In this document: in pieces, positions 8,166 to 14,336 of the stretch | How positions within the stretch are numbered: the stretch's first letter is position 1 | How the letters are laid out: the number at the start of each line of letters is the position of its first letter | IMG/VR virus record: IMGVR_UViG_3300032307_000109 | Span: 1 to 34,175 of that record | DNA: 34,175 nucleotides | From: a virus | Reading direction: 5' to 3' (one strand) | Notes under the pieces: generated by a model | The model's database searches: none | Told to the model about the DNA's origin: nothing | The model's input: only the letters and a program-made list of their open reading frames with translations | Program-made: the position numbers and the translations under genes

Positions 8166-8598
8166 CTTCGCTCTCCTCAGTTACGGGGCCACCAACAATC
8201 CAAGCGGCACAAGTACGCTTGGCAGCACATTTGAAGTGGAACATATCGCAATAACCGAGGTCGCCAGCATCAATGACTTCCCAAGCATCAGGCTCACCCA
8301 AGCCCTTTTCGATGCAGTCCATCATGGATTCGGTCTGGATAAAGGCAGCGCAGTTCCCACAGAGAGACTTTTTGGCCTGACCCGGAGCAAGTCGCCACCC
8401 GTTAGCCAGCTTGCGCCAGTAATCTGTGTTTGGCTCGTTAGGGTTCATTGGGCCGTAGCTGGCCTTGTCAATCGCCTTTTGACGATTCTTCAGGTTTTCT
8501 TCTACGTCTTGAGTTGCCAGAGGACAGGCTTCGCCTTCTTCCTCTTGGCTCTTTATCTCAATTTCAATCTCGACCTTCGGCGCAAGTAGTCCACCCAT
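8152..8598 (-). CDS. Cysteine-rich putative metal or Fe-S binding protein, 148 aa
   Basis: The ATG at 8598 has GGAG six bases upstream and is preferred over a GTG at 8628. The N-terminus is acidic (VEIEIEIKSQEEEGEA). The C-terminal half has a cysteine cluster: CGNCAAF, MDCIEKG, GDLGYCDMFHFKC and RTCAAWI. The spacing CxxC...C...GYC...FKC...C resembles small HiPIP-like or zinc-binding modules seen in phage structural regions. It is the first gene of the leftward late block. Metal binding is inferred; the role is unknown. Confidence 0.75.
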   Translation of the reverse strand: MGGLLAPKVEIEIEIKSQEEEGEACPLATQDVEENLKNRQKAIDKASYGPMNPNEPNTDYWRKLANGWRLAPGQAKKSLCGNCAAFIQTESMMDCIEKGLGEPDAWEVIDAGDLGYCDMFHFKCAAKRTCAAWIVGGPVTEESEDESE

Positions 8599-8656
8599 AA
8601 CATTCTCCAGTTTTCCAGATTTTAGCACCCTACCACACTTTTTACCAGTTGTGAAC
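8599..8656 (-). promoter_or_regulatory. Possible start region for the leftward late block
   Basis: The leftward strand of this divergent gap carries TGCTAAAAT (8618-8626), which resembles an extended -10 element (TGN-TAAAAT), 20 bases before the ATG at 8598. No good -35 is seen at the usual distance. Whether late transcription starts here or is driven by readthrough is not shown by sequence alone. Confidence 0.3.
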
Positions 8657-8699
8657 TAGGGTAAGTCCCTATGGATAACTTTGTGTATATCTAGACAAT
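8657..8699 (+). promoter_or_regulatory. Promoter module A (16-base box plus -10) for the 8731 gene
   Basis: The box TAGGGTAAGTCCCTAT (8657-8672) contains an inverted repeat (TAGGG/CCCTA). After 21 bases comes GACAAT (8694-8699), a -10-like hexamer, then 31 bases to the ATG. No TTGACA-like -35 is present between them. The leader CTATCAACAACGCAA and the GGAGTAA binding site are almost the same as at module B. The box also lies between two divergent blocks and could influence the leftward late gene starting at 8598. Confidence 0.75.
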
Positions 8700-8730
8700 A
8701 GAGCTATCAACAACGCAACGGAGTAACAAA

Positions 8731-8937
8731 ATGACACGTTACACAGACCGCACAATCCGCGCATCAGGCCAGTGGATCAAGATCACTCGGGATAACAAGG
8801 AGCGCACATTTACCTTTGCTCGTGGTTACGAAAACGAACTCCAAGCGCACGAAATTCAAACATTGCCTTTCAAATGGGTCGCAAACTGGACAGAAGCCAC
8901 AGATAAAGCAAACCGCACAATCGCCACATACGCTTAA
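8731..8937 (+). CDS. Small early protein, 68 aa, function unknown
   Basis: It is the first gene behind promoter module A, with GGAG seven bases before its ATG. The protein is basic and rich in T, R, K and W (for example TRYTDRTIRASGQWIKITRD, then LPFKWVANWTEATDKAN), with a compact beta-like pattern. Position behind a dedicated strong promoter suggests an early host-interaction or regulatory role. I do not recognise a family. Confidence 0.75.
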   Translation: MTRYTDRTIRASGQWIKITRDNKERTFTFARGYENELQAHEIQTLPFKWVANWTEATDKANRTIATYA

Positions 8938-8943
8938 TCAACC

Positions 8944-8957
8944 GGGGCTTCGGCCCC
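8944..8957 (+). other. UUCG-type RNA hairpin between two rightward genes
   Basis: The sequence GGGGCTTCGGCCCC forms a perfect 5-bp stem closed by the extra-stable cUUCGg tetraloop. It starts six bases after the 8731 gene stop. No T-run follows, so it is not a classic terminator; it could protect the upstream mRNA 3' end or moderate the downstream gene. Confidence 0.6.
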
Positions 8958-8975
8958 ATCTAAGGAGTCTCACCC

Positions 8976-9083
8976 ATGAAAAAATCTCTCAGCGAATCCA
9001 TCAAAGACGTTTTGTTTGCCACAGTTCTCGGCCTCATACTGGCTGCATTTGCTCTGGAATGGTTTGATATTTTGAGGTTTTGA
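8976..9083 (+). CDS. 35-residue single-span membrane peptide
   Basis: The ATG at 8976 has a good AAGGAG eight bases upstream. The peptide has a short polar start (MKKSLSESIKD) and a hydrophobic run (VLFATVLGLILAAFALEW) long enough for one membrane span, ending DILRF. The last 50 bases overlap the end of the opposite-strand gene 9034-9537. Its task is unknown; small inner-membrane peptides behind early promoters often act on the host. Confidence 0.65.
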   Translation: MKKSLSESIKDVLFATVLGLILAAFALEWFDILRF

Positions 9084-9537
9084 TAGGTCTTGCCTTCATG
9101 CTTCTGACCTGCTTATTCATATAGGCAGTCATTTCCTCTAGTTCTTTGACTGTGCTTTGCTCCAGTTGGGCATCGTGAATCTCCATTGCGAGGTTCACGG
9201 CTTGCATTTCAGGCCCACGGAATAAAAACTTATCTGTCTCCAGACCACGGCAAGCCATGTCATAGATAGCGTCTTGACCTTGCTTGATCTCTGGCAACCA
9301 GTCTTTCCCCTTCCCGTGAATGGCATAAGCCTCTGTCATATTCATGGCAGCGATCAGAACGTCTAGTTGGTCGCGGTTTCCCCTGCCTTGAACCACCTCT
9401 GTCAGTGCTGAATGATTCTTGGCCTTCAGTACGGTTAGAGCATCACCTACCTGAGAAATCGGTTTTAGACCCGCTAAGACCCAATTCAATGCGTCCAGGC
9501 GCACTCCTCTTGGCTTGTAATTGCTTTTCTTCCTCAC
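9034..9537 (-). CDS. Hypothetical phage protein, 167 aa
   Basis: It starts with GTG at 9537, overlapping the stop of the 32-residue gene (GTGA). The protein is helical: a basic N-terminus (RKKSNYKPRGVRLDALNWVL), several helices, and a basic tail (RSMKARPIKTSKYQTIP). I recall similar proteins in phages and prophages of beta-proteobacteria, without function. It is the last gene of the leftward middle block. Confidence 0.75.
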   Translation of the reverse strand: MRKKSNYKPRGVRLDALNWVLAGLKPISQVGDALTVLKAKNHSALTEVVQGRGNRDQLDVLIAAMNMTEAYAIHGKGKDWLPEIKQGQDAIYDMACRGLETDKFLFRGPEMQAVNLAMEIHDAQLEQSTVKELEEMTAYMNKQVRSMKARPIKTSKYQTIPEQMQPV

Positions 9538-9632
9538 GCCTTATCCTTTTTCCACAGTGCGTAGCCAACCAGTAATCCATGCACCCAAGTGATGCCAAGC
9601 ATTAGCCATGTGTCAGGGTCTATTTCTCGCAT
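9534..9632 (-). CDS. 32-residue membrane peptide
   Basis: The ATG at 9632 has AAGGA seven bases upstream; an in-frame ATG 18 bases earlier is less well placed. The peptide begins MREIDPDTW and has a hydrophobic core (LMLGITWVHGLLVGYAL) and a basic end (WKKDKA), giving one span with the positive end probably inside. It overlaps both neighbours, typical of this operon. Confidence 0.6.
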   Translation of the reverse strand: MREIDPDTWLMLGITWVHGLLVGYALWKKDKA

Positions 9633-9847
9633 TTCTGATTCCTTATCCATGCTGCCCAACTTGCACAAGTGTCAACGCCAAATGCGCCCTTGAAGTCTTG
9701 TTCGATCTTGGTGGCGATCTCGTCCAGCGTTGCGTTGCGCTGTTCAGCACGAACAAGCTCGGCAAAGCGTTCAAGGCATCTCCATGATCCACCACAAGTG
9801 CAGTCTCGTATGCCAGCCTCCCTCGCCATTTCAATTACGGTCTTCAT
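9620..9847 (-). CDS. Small hypothetical protein, 75 aa
   Basis: The protein reads MKTVIEMAREAGIRDCTCGG and continues with a helix (LERFAELVRAEQRNATLDEIA). The phrase LERFAELVR is frequent in small phage proteins of this Ead-like kind. Cysteines at CTCGGSWRC might bind a metal. Its ATG overlaps the previous stop (ATGA). The function is unknown. Confidence 0.65.
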   Translation of the reverse strand: MKTVIEMAREAGIRDCTCGGSWRCLERFAELVRAEQRNATLDEIATKIEQDFKGAFGVDTCASWAAWIRNQKCEK

Positions 9848-10116
9848 GTGTTCTTCTCCAACAGGCTCTTGACCTGCTCGTACACATCGTTTCTCACGTA
9901 GTTGTCAGCTTCTCGTTTGTCCCATCCTGCAAAGCGCATCTCAGCTTCGCAACATTGCAACAACTCATACATTTGACGCAAGCAGTCCGCAGACTTTCCG
10001 TGCAAGGGCCACTGCATTGTTTTTTCCAACATGGCGGCAAGGCGTAGAGGCTTTGGTAGCTTACTCACGCGCATCAGTTCTGCGGCATCTTCTTCGGTTG
10101 CGTATTTATCAGTCAT
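9844..10116 (-). CDS. Hypothetical protein, 90 aa
   Basis: The ATG at 10116 overlaps the stop of the upstream gene (ATGA) and is preferred to the ATG at 10149, which would overlap it by 37 bases. The protein is helical and charged (TDKYATEEDAAELMRVSKL, then EAEMRFAGWDKREADNYV). No domain is recognised. Confidence 0.65.
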   Translation of the reverse strand: MTDKYATEEDAAELMRVSKLPKPLRLAAMLEKTMQWPLHGKSADCLRQMYELLQCCEAEMRFAGWDKREADNYVRNDVYEQVKSLLEKNT

Positions 10117-10472
10117 TGGTTTCTCTCTTTCAATTTTTCTTGCGCCCATAAAACAGCGCGTTTATACATTTCAGGGTTGTAAAAGTTGATTGCTCTTGCT
10201 TCAATCTCCTCATCCGTCAGCCCAACCCACGGCTTGCTTGCTGGGGATGTGTAGAGCATGGACTGATCGGCTGGCTTGTTGAACCACATAACCTGACCGC
10301 GCCCATAGGCTTCCTCTTGCAGTTGACCAACAGGCTCCTGCTGCTGTGCTGGCTGCTCTGCCAGTGCCTTCATTGCATCCAGCGCGGGATTTGCGAGTTC
10401 AGCGGCTTTATCACCCAACAGCCAAAGTTTTTGCAGTTGTTCGTGAATTAGATTCATTGCTTCTTTGTTCAT
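10113..10472 (-). CDS. Modular Ead/Ea22-like hypothetical protein, 119 aa
   Basis: The N-terminus MNKEAMNLIHEQLQKLWLLG is related to the start of the 10977-11306 protein (SKEAMKLALEALE). A QQQEPVGQLQEE linker follows and then PWVGLTDEEIEARAINFY. Mixed shared and unshared parts are typical of the lambda Ea22-like accessory genes that are shuffled between phages. The function is unknown. Confidence 0.65.
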   Translation of the reverse strand: MNKEAMNLIHEQLQKLWLLGDKAAELANPALDAMKALAEQPAQQQEPVGQLQEEAYGRGQVMWFNKPADQSMLYTSPASKPWVGLTDEEIEARAINFYNPEMYKRAVLWAQEKLKERNQ

Positions 10473-10499
10473 GTGTTCTCCTTGATGCCGTGGGCGGCT
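10468..10499. repeat. 32-base direct repeat, copy 1
   Basis: This stretch is identical to 10976-11007. On the minus strand it covers the last codons of the modular gene (ending in HGIKENT), its stop, and the start region of the next gene including GGAG. It marks a recombination or duplication joint between modular genes. Confidence 0.9.
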
Positions 10500-10801
10500 T
10501 CGATGGCTCGGGCAATGTCAATTCTGTAATCGCCACCACGGATGTACAGGCACGGGTCAGAAGTGATTTTTACAATTGCCTCATCCGTCAGCGGCTTGCG
10601 CTGTGCTGGCTGCGGGGTGGTGCATGGAAGCGGCACAACTTGAAACCACTTGCTCGATTGGCGAGGTGGTTTGTAATCAGCAATCTTCCAAATACCCCAC
10701 TTGCCGTGTTGCCCATCATCAGGGTCAAACGCTCTCCATGCCCACGCCACCGGCTCCTGCTTTGCCAGCGGAGCGTTCAGTGCTTCTGTTTGTTTGGTCA
10801 T
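10469..10801 (-). CDS. Modular Ead/Ea22-like hypothetical protein, 110 aa
   Basis: A middle module has AKQEPVAWAWRAFDPDDG and a W-rich stretch. The C-terminus carries QRKPLTDEAIVKI and ends EAAHGIKENT, almost the same end as the 10977-11306 protein (AAHGIKENT). At DNA level the shared end belongs to a 32-base direct repeat. The structure suggests gene duplication or recombination between modules. No function is assigned. Confidence 0.65.
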   Translation of the reverse strand: MTKQTEALNAPLAKQEPVAWAWRAFDPDDGQHGKWGIWKIADYKPPRQSSKWFQVVPLPCTTPQPAQRKPLTDEAIVKITSDPCLYIRGGDYRIDIARAIEAAHGIKENT

Positions 10802-10980
10802 GCTTCAATCCTTTGAGGCTTCTCACCAATTACTTTGGCTGTTGCTCTTAGTTCTTCGAGTCTGTCCATTGCGTGCACCCAATCCACTGCATAAAACTCA
10901 AACTGAAACGTGCCCTCTTGTGTGTAGTATTCAACCAAGAAGGGCGACCACTTCACGCCGTTGATGATTACTTCTTTCAT
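10798..10980 (-). CDS. Small hypothetical protein, 60 aa
   Basis: The protein reads MKEVIINGVKWSPFLVEYYT and then QFEFYAVDWVHAMDRLEELR, a beta-then-helix pattern. It is coupled to both neighbours by ATGA overlaps, with GGAG from the 32-base repeat acting as its ribosome site. I do not recognise it. Confidence 0.65.
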   Translation of the reverse strand: MKEVIINGVKWSPFLVEYYTQEGTFQFEFYAVDWVHAMDRLEELRATAKVIGEKPQRIEA

Positions 10981-11007
10981 GTGTTCTCCTTGATGCCGTG
11001 GGCGGCT
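10976..11007. repeat. 32-base direct repeat, copy 2
   Basis: This is the second exact copy of 10468-10499, about 508 bases away. It spans the 3' end of 10977-11306 and the start of 10798-10980. Homologous exchange between the copies would delete one gene pair. Confidence 0.9.
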
Positions 11008-11306
11008 AAAACTTTCCGAACGTGCGCCTCCAGTGATTGATGTGCTGTGTCAACCTCAACGTAACGGCTCCAGTATTCAAGGTCTTCGACAAGGGCTTCA
11101 TACTCATCATCCGTCAGCGGCTTGCGCTGGGGTGGCTGCTTTGCCAGTGCTTCGCGGATGGCGGTGATGGCCTTGTTTGTTTGTTGGTAATGGTCTCGGT
11201 CTTCTGCTTTCCAGTAACCAGAATCACCAAAATCAGCCAACGATTTCCACTCATCGTTGTTTAACTCCAACGCCTCCAGCGCCAGCTTCATTGCTTCTTT
11301 GCTCAT
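10977..11306 (-). CDS. Modular Ead/Ea22-like hypothetical protein, 109 aa
   Basis: The ATG at 11306 follows GGAGG by five bases and overlaps the stop of the 40-residue membrane gene (ATGA); an earlier ATG at 11345 is rejected on these grounds. The N-terminus is MSKEAMKLALEALELN, with an EALAKQPPQRKPLTDDEYE linker in the middle and an AAHGIKENT end shared with 10469-10801. This is a member of the same shuffled family. The function is unknown. Confidence 0.7.
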   Translation of the reverse strand: MSKEAMKLALEALELNNDEWKSLADFGDSGYWKAEDRDHYQQTNKAITAIREALAKQPPQRKPLTDDEYEALVEDLEYWSRYVEVDTAHQSLEAHVRKVLAAHGIKENT

Positions 11307-11425
11307 GCCAGCCTCCACATAAAAGCCAGTATCTGTACCAACCAATACAGAACAGCAGCAGACAAAAACAATGAAGCCAATACAGACAACATCAGCAAGA
11401 TCAGTTCTTTTTTGTCAATATCCAT
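11303..11425 (-). CDS. 40-residue membrane peptide
   Basis: The ATG at 11425 has GGGAG seven bases upstream and overlaps the end of the preceding gene. The peptide starts MDIDKKELI and has a long hydrophobic run (LLMLSVLASLFLSAAVLYWL), ending AFMWRLA. One membrane span is predicted by eye. The role is unknown. Confidence 0.65.
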   Translation of the reverse strand: MDIDKKELILLMLSVLASLFLSAAVLYWLVQILAFMWRLA

Positions 11426-11636
11426 TTGCTATCTCCCATCCACGCTCCCAAAAGCCTTTCTCGGCTTCCATCTCAAGTTCTGCAATCTGCTCTTTGGTCA
11501 GAATAGGCGTTACGTCTTGGCACTCGTAGAAAACGCCATGAAAACTTGGGTAAAAACCATCATCGTCTTCTTTCACGGTAAGCCATACCGATACGACAGC
11601 GCCGTTCAGTGTTGTGGTGTATTCAAAATCTGTCAT
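11415..11636 (-). CDS. Small acidic protein, 73 aa, first gene behind promoter module D
   Basis: The ATG at 11636 has AGGAG five bases upstream; a GTG six bases earlier is less likely. The protein is acidic and beta-rich at the start (MTDFEYTTTLNGAVVSVWLT) with a helical C-terminus (LTKEQIAELEMEAEKGFW). It leads the leftward sub-operon 11636-9034. The function is not known. Confidence 0.7.
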   Translation of the reverse strand: MTDFEYTTTLNGAVVSVWLTVKEDDDGFYPSFHGVFYECQDVTPILTKEQIAELEMEAEKGFWERGWEIANGY

Positions 11637-11660
11637 GGACACTCCTTAGTTGATGGCTTA

Positions 11661-11704
11661 ATTGTCTAGCAGACTTTTACGTTTGTGTATCAGTGAAAAC
11701 CCTT
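11661..11704 (-). promoter_or_regulatory. Promoter module D (degenerate box plus -10) for the 11636 gene
   Basis: On the minus strand AAGGGTTTTCACTGAT (11704-11689) is a weaker form of the 16-base box. After 22 bases comes GACAAT (11666-11661), inside CTAGACAATTAAG, which closely matches CTAGACAATAGAG of module A. The ATG follows 24 bases later. The right arm of the inverted repeat is degraded here. It overlaps the end of the YbcO-like gene. Confidence 0.6.
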
Positions 11705-12025
11705 AGGTAGTGGCACATCGTCAGGCCATAGGCCACGCAGTCTTAGGATAGTTACCGTCAGCCTGTGTGCGTCTTCCCACATTTCCATGCGCTCGGCTTT
11801 GGTCATTGTTGCGCCCTGGTCAAGCTGGCTGTGACAGTGAAAACATAGACTTGCGATCAGGTTGTCATCAGCCTTAATCCCTCTGCCCTTACCACCACCC
11901 CAATTTGTGTGAGCCGCCACAACAGTCCCGTCATCAGCAAGGCAATGCTGGCAAGGTATCTTTCTTGCGTTCTCCAACAGCTTTTTGCTGCGGATGTAGT
12001 TATGCTTCGGGAATTTCAACGCCAT
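11690..12025 (-). CDS. YbcO-like (DUF1364) His-Me finger nuclease
   Basis: The 111 residues show CQHC (25-28), VVAAHTNWGGGKGRG (35-49) with H39, and LCFHCHSQLDQG (60-71) with CxxCH. This cysteine/histidine arrangement is that of the YbcO/DUF1364 family, small metal-dependent nucleases encoded in lambdoid nin regions next to NinB and RusA, as here. It probably acts in phage recombination or DNA processing. The start overlaps the ninB stop by 26 bases. Confidence 0.8.
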   Translation of the reverse strand: MALKFPKHNYIRSKKLLENARKIPCQHCLADDGTVVAAHTNWGGGKGRGIKADDNLIASLCFHCHSQLDQGATMTKAERMEMWEDAHRLTVTILRLRGLWPDDVPLPKGFH

Positions 12026-12410
12026 TTTGTGCTGCCCATGCTAATAGCCATTCAGTAAACTGGCTTGCCTCGTCTTTTTTGAACTTCCTTGTCTGCAAAC
12101 CTAACTGGACAATCCCAGTGCCATCCAGACTAGGAACCAGCTTGCCAGTGCTGATCCCCACTTCTTTTGCAAACTGCCAAACAAGAAACCGCTTCCAATC
12201 CTCTTGTGACCACTTGGCTCCGAGGTGACTTGCTTGCTTTGCAATTTGACCAATGATTGCGTGATACATCTCTTCCTGGTCGCGGCTCTTAGATTCTTTC
12301 TCAACAGTCAGAACTAGCTTATTCCCTGCCAGCAGGTAAGGCTTGGCCTTTGCCCAAATGTCTTTCAGAACAGTGTGACCCTGCTGTGCGTTGTGAAGGG
12401 TCACTTTCAT
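12000..12410 (-). CDS. ninB: NinB (lambda Orf-like) recombination protein
   Basis: The 136-residue protein shows the NinB pattern: LVLTVEKESKSRDQEEMYH, then IIGQIAKQASHLGAKWSQED, then VPSLDGTGIVQLGLQTRKFK and a final helix. Lambda Orf helps load recombinase on SSB-coated DNA, replacing RecFOR. Length is normal for the family. It is coupled to rusA by ATGA and followed by the YbcO-like nuclease, the classic nin-region order. Confidence 0.88.
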   Translation of the reverse strand: MKVTLHNAQQGHTVLKDIWAKAKPYLLAGNKLVLTVEKESKSRDQEEMYHAIIGQIAKQASHLGAKWSQEDWKRFLVWQFAKEVGISTGKLVPSLDGTGIVQLGLQTRKFKKDEASQFTEWLLAWAAQNGVEIPEA

Positions 12411-12820
12411 GGCAACTCCTCACGGACGCAAACATGGACGCTGGCGATAGTTTCGTATCGCTTGGTAACGTGAAGGCTAACCACCTGAACGTCATCCTTG
12501 TAAACAATCCCGTTCATGGCATCCAGATACGCTTTGGCGCAGTTATCTAGATCAGGCTTCTTAGGACGCTCCAAACGATTTAAACAGGCTTCACGGCGTT
12601 TTTTACTGTATGACGCTGGTACGGCATGGTTGATGTAAATATAGACCGATACAGGCGTTTCTAGTGGCTCTGATGACCCCATTGCTGAACGTGCTTTGTC
12701 GGCAATCTGCTTTTCGTAGTCAACCGTCTTTTTTGGGGTGTAGGTTCTGCCACGGGCAAACTTTGGGCGCTGCTTGCCAACAGGGTCGCCCTCTACGCTG
12801 TAAATTACTTGGAACGTCAC
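12407..12820 (-). CDS. rusA: RusA Holliday junction resolvase
   Basis: RusA cuts four-way junctions as a dimer. The 137 residues contain GDPVGKQRPKFARG (11-24) and RPKKPDLDNCAKAYLDAMNG (86-105) with acidic residues D90, D92 and D100, then YKDDVQV with D109/D110. These match the conserved catalytic acids of the family. It starts with GTG at 12820, overlapping the previous stop. Confidence 0.93.
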   Translation of the reverse strand: MTFQVIYSVEGDPVGKQRPKFARGRTYTPKKTVDYEKQIADKARSAMGSSEPLETPVSVYIYINHAVPASYSKKRREACLNRLERPKKPDLDNCAKAYLDAMNGIVYKDDVQVVSLHVTKRYETIASVHVCVREELP

Positions 12821-13029
12821 TCTAGCTTGCCTTCTTTCATTTGTTGCATATACGAACGAATACGGTCAACACAGCCCTTGCCATATCGTCTTTCAAGGTA
12901 TTCAATTCGCTCGGCGGTAAGGACACTTTTCTTCAGCGTCTCGTAAGTGCGATACAACTCACGAGCCTCGCCAAGTTCAATCATGTACCTATCGCCTTGG
13001 TCAGAGATCGTCTTCCTGCTGTAACTCAT
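12817..13029 (-). CDS. Small helical protein, 70 aa
   Basis: The protein begins SYSRKTISDQGDRYMIELGE and continues with helical segments rich in R, K and E (LTAERIEYLERRYGKGCVDR), ending in MKEGKLE. A DNA-associated role would fit its basic helices and its place before rusA. No family is recognised. Its first 29 bases overlap the 43-residue gene upstream. Confidence 0.65.
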   Translation of the reverse strand: MSYSRKTISDQGDRYMIELGEARELYRTYETLKKSVLTAERIEYLERRYGKGCVDRIRSYMQQMKEGKLE

Positions 13030-13132
13030 CTAAGTCCCCTGTCAGTCTCAGTGCCTGGTCAATGATGTGCTTTGGGTACGGTACACCCTCACGCACTTTG
13101 TCCAAGATTTGCATGGCTTGTTGGTGGCTCAT
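13001..13132 (-). CDS. 43-residue protein between the methyltransferase and 12817-13029
   Basis: The ATG at 13132 overlaps the stop of the methyltransferase (ATGA), which decides the start over an ATG at 13150. The peptide reads MSHQQAMQILDKVREGVPYP then KHIIDQALRLTGDLDELQQE. It is helical and acidic at the end. No function is recognised; similar small proteins occur beside phage methyltransferases. Confidence 0.6.
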   Translation of the reverse strand: MSHQQAMQILDKVREGVPYPKHIIDQALRLTGDLDELQQEDDL

Positions 13133-14049
13133 GTTGTCAACAATCTCCATGCTGTTGCTGCACAGAGTGGGACTTGTCCGTTACCAATGGCTTTAAGTCT
13201 GTCCACCCTAGCGGCCACCCCATCAGCCACTCGACCCACGTTGGGTTCAGCTTGCCACCATTCCCGGCTCCCATTTGTCTGGCTTCGTCCACTGTTGTGT
13301 TCTTGTTGAGCAAATCCCATGACCCACTGCCGCCACACATCCCCTTTGTCCGAGGTGTGGGCCAATGAACCTGCGTCCCAAGGTTTGGCGATTTCCTGTT
13401 GCCTTGGCTTGCTCCGCTGTCCTTCCAATCCCGAGCGTTCGGACTTGCCCACATCCTTTTCCCTACAACCGTCTCCAGATTTGGATTCCTTTTTTCGTTC
13501 CAGGCTGATTCTGGAGTTATTGTTGCCGCCATCGCCGAGCAGCTTCTTGGAGTTGGCCAACTTTCCGACAATCCACATTCTGTCCCGTTTGTGGTTGGCT
13601 CCAACGTCTGCAGCTCCCATAACCGTCCAGCGACAGTCATACCCCATTTCGGCAAGATCGCCAACGACTCTTGTTCCTCCTCGAGTAGTGAGCATTGGGG
13701 AGTTCTCCACAAAGACGTATTGGGGTCGTACTTCGCCAACCACCCTCGCCATGTGTCGCCACATTCCTGATCGCTCTCCATCAAGGCCATCGCCTTTTCC
13801 TGCTGCTGAAATGTCTTGGCATGGAAACCCGCCAGATACAACGTCAACAATTCCTCTCCACGGTTTTCCGTCAAAGGTTTGTACGTCATCCCAAATCGGG
13901 AAAGGCGGGAGAAGACCGTCATTTTGTCGGGCGCACAGTACGCTTGCTGGATAGGGTTCCCACTCAACGGCGCAGACGGTTCGCCATCCGAGGAGGTGTC
14001 CCCCAAGTATTCCTCCACCAGCACCCGCGAATAAAGCCAACTCATTCAT
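13129..14049 (-). CDS. DNA (cytosine-5-)methyltransferase
   Basis: The protein transfers methyl from SAM to cytosine C5, probably to hide phage DNA from restriction. Counted from the ATG at 14049 (a TTG at 14058 adds three residues), motif I is LALFAGAGGG, motif IV has GGFPCQDIS with the catalytic C77, motif VI is ENS (115-117), motif VIII is KRDRMW, and motif X ends IGNGQVP (near 288-294). The middle (about 163-265) is K/S/R-rich and short for a target-recognition domain. No restriction partner is nearby, so it is an orphan enzyme. A second long frame overlaps almost all of it. Confidence 0.92.
   Translation of the reverse strand: MNELALFAGAGGGILGGHLLGWRTVCAVEWEPYPASVLCARQNDGLLPPFPIWDDVQTFDGKPWRGIVDVVSGGFPCQDISAAGKGDGLDGERSGMWRHMARVVGEVRPQYVFVENSPMLTTRGGTRVVGDLAEMGYDCRWTVMGAADVGANHKRDRMWIVGKLANSKKLLGDGGNNNSRISLERKKESKSGDGCREKDVGKSERSGLEGQRSKPRQQEIAKPWDAGSLAHTSDKGDVWRQWVMGFAQQEHNSGRSQTNGSREWWQAEPNVGRVADGVAARVDRLKAIGNGQVPLCAATAWRLLTT
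13137..14045 (-). CDS. Overprinted open frame inside the methyltransferase gene, 302 aa
   Basis: This frame is on the same strand as the methyltransferase, shifted by one base, and stays open for 302 codons. Its ATG at 14045 lies four bases after the methyltransferase ATG, so both could use the same initiation region. The product looks protein-like: MSWLYSRVLVEEYLGD, FSRLSRFGMT, DPNTSLWRTPQCSLLEEE, repeated WPTPR, WASPNARDWK and LNPTWVEWLMGWPLGWTDL. I recall proteins of this type annotated in many phages with cytosine methyltransferases. Part of the likeness could be passive, because the other frame is conserved. Whether it is translated is not shown. Confidence 0.45.
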   Translation of the reverse strand: MSWLYSRVLVEEYLGDTSSDGEPSAPLSGNPIQQAYCAPDKMTVFSRLSRFGMTYKPLTENRGEELLTLYLAGFHAKTFQQQEKAMALMESDQECGDTWRGWLAKYDPNTSLWRTPQCSLLEEEQESLAILPKWGMTVAGRLWELQTLEPTTNGTECGLSESWPTPRSCSAMAATITPESAWNEKRNPNLETVVGKRMWASPNARDWKDSGASQGNRKSPNLGTQVHWPTPRTKGMCGGSGSWDLLNKNTTVDEARQMGAGNGGKLNPTWVEWLMGWPLGWTDLKPLVTDKSHSVQQQHGDC

Positions 14050-14058
14050 CTGCGCCAA

Positions 14059-14262
14059 TTAAACGCTTTTCAAAAAAGCGGCTTGTGACATTTGCTCAAG
14101 CTGCTGACCTGTGTAGCCATTGATTTTTTTAGACTTGGCTTTTTTTGCAAGAACAGAGAGATCAGAAGCATTGTGAGCGTATTGCTTTTTTACGTTCTCA
14201 AGAGATACACCAAAAAATTTAGCAACTTGGTCAGGCGTGAATTTGATGGATTGTGTGGTCAT
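14059..14262 (-). CDS. 67-residue HTH-like protein, first gene behind promoter module B
   Basis: The ATG at 14262 has GGAG seven bases upstream in a leader almost the same as that of 8731; a longer frame from 14301 would run through the promoter. The sequence KFTPDQVAKFFGVSLENVKK looks like a helix-turn-helix core, followed by a basic stretch (LAKKAKSKKINGYTGQQLE). It may be a small DNA-binding regulator and is one candidate for the protein that acts at the repeated box. The methyltransferase follows directly. Confidence 0.65.
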   Translation of the reverse strand: MTTQSIKFTPDQVAKFFGVSLENVKKQYAHNASDLSVLAKKAKSKKINGYTGQQLEQMSQAAFLKSV

Positions 14263-14293
14263 TGCGTTACTCCATTGCGTTGTTGATAGATGA

Positions 14294-14336
14294 ATTATCA
14301 ATAGATTTTTTTTGTTTGGTATAGGTGTTTACCCTA
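14294..14336 (-). promoter_or_regulatory. Promoter module B (16-base box plus -10) for the 14262 gene
   Basis: On the minus strand the box TAGGGTAAACACCTAT (14336-14321) is extended by one base into a longer inverted repeat (ATAGG/CCTAT). After 21 bases comes GATAAT (14299-14294), then 31 bases to the ATG, the same spacing as module A. The leader CTATCAACAACGCAATGGAG nearly repeats that of module A. A run of eight A residues separates box and -10. Confidence 0.78.

Noticed and set aside
8628-8628. GTG start for the cysteine-rich 148-residue protein
   Set aside because: The ATG at 8598 has GGAG at good distance; the GTG has no ribosome site.
14263-14301. Longer start for the 67-residue HTH-like gene
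   Set aside because: The extension covers the -10 and leader of module B; the ATG at 14262 has the proper ribosome site.
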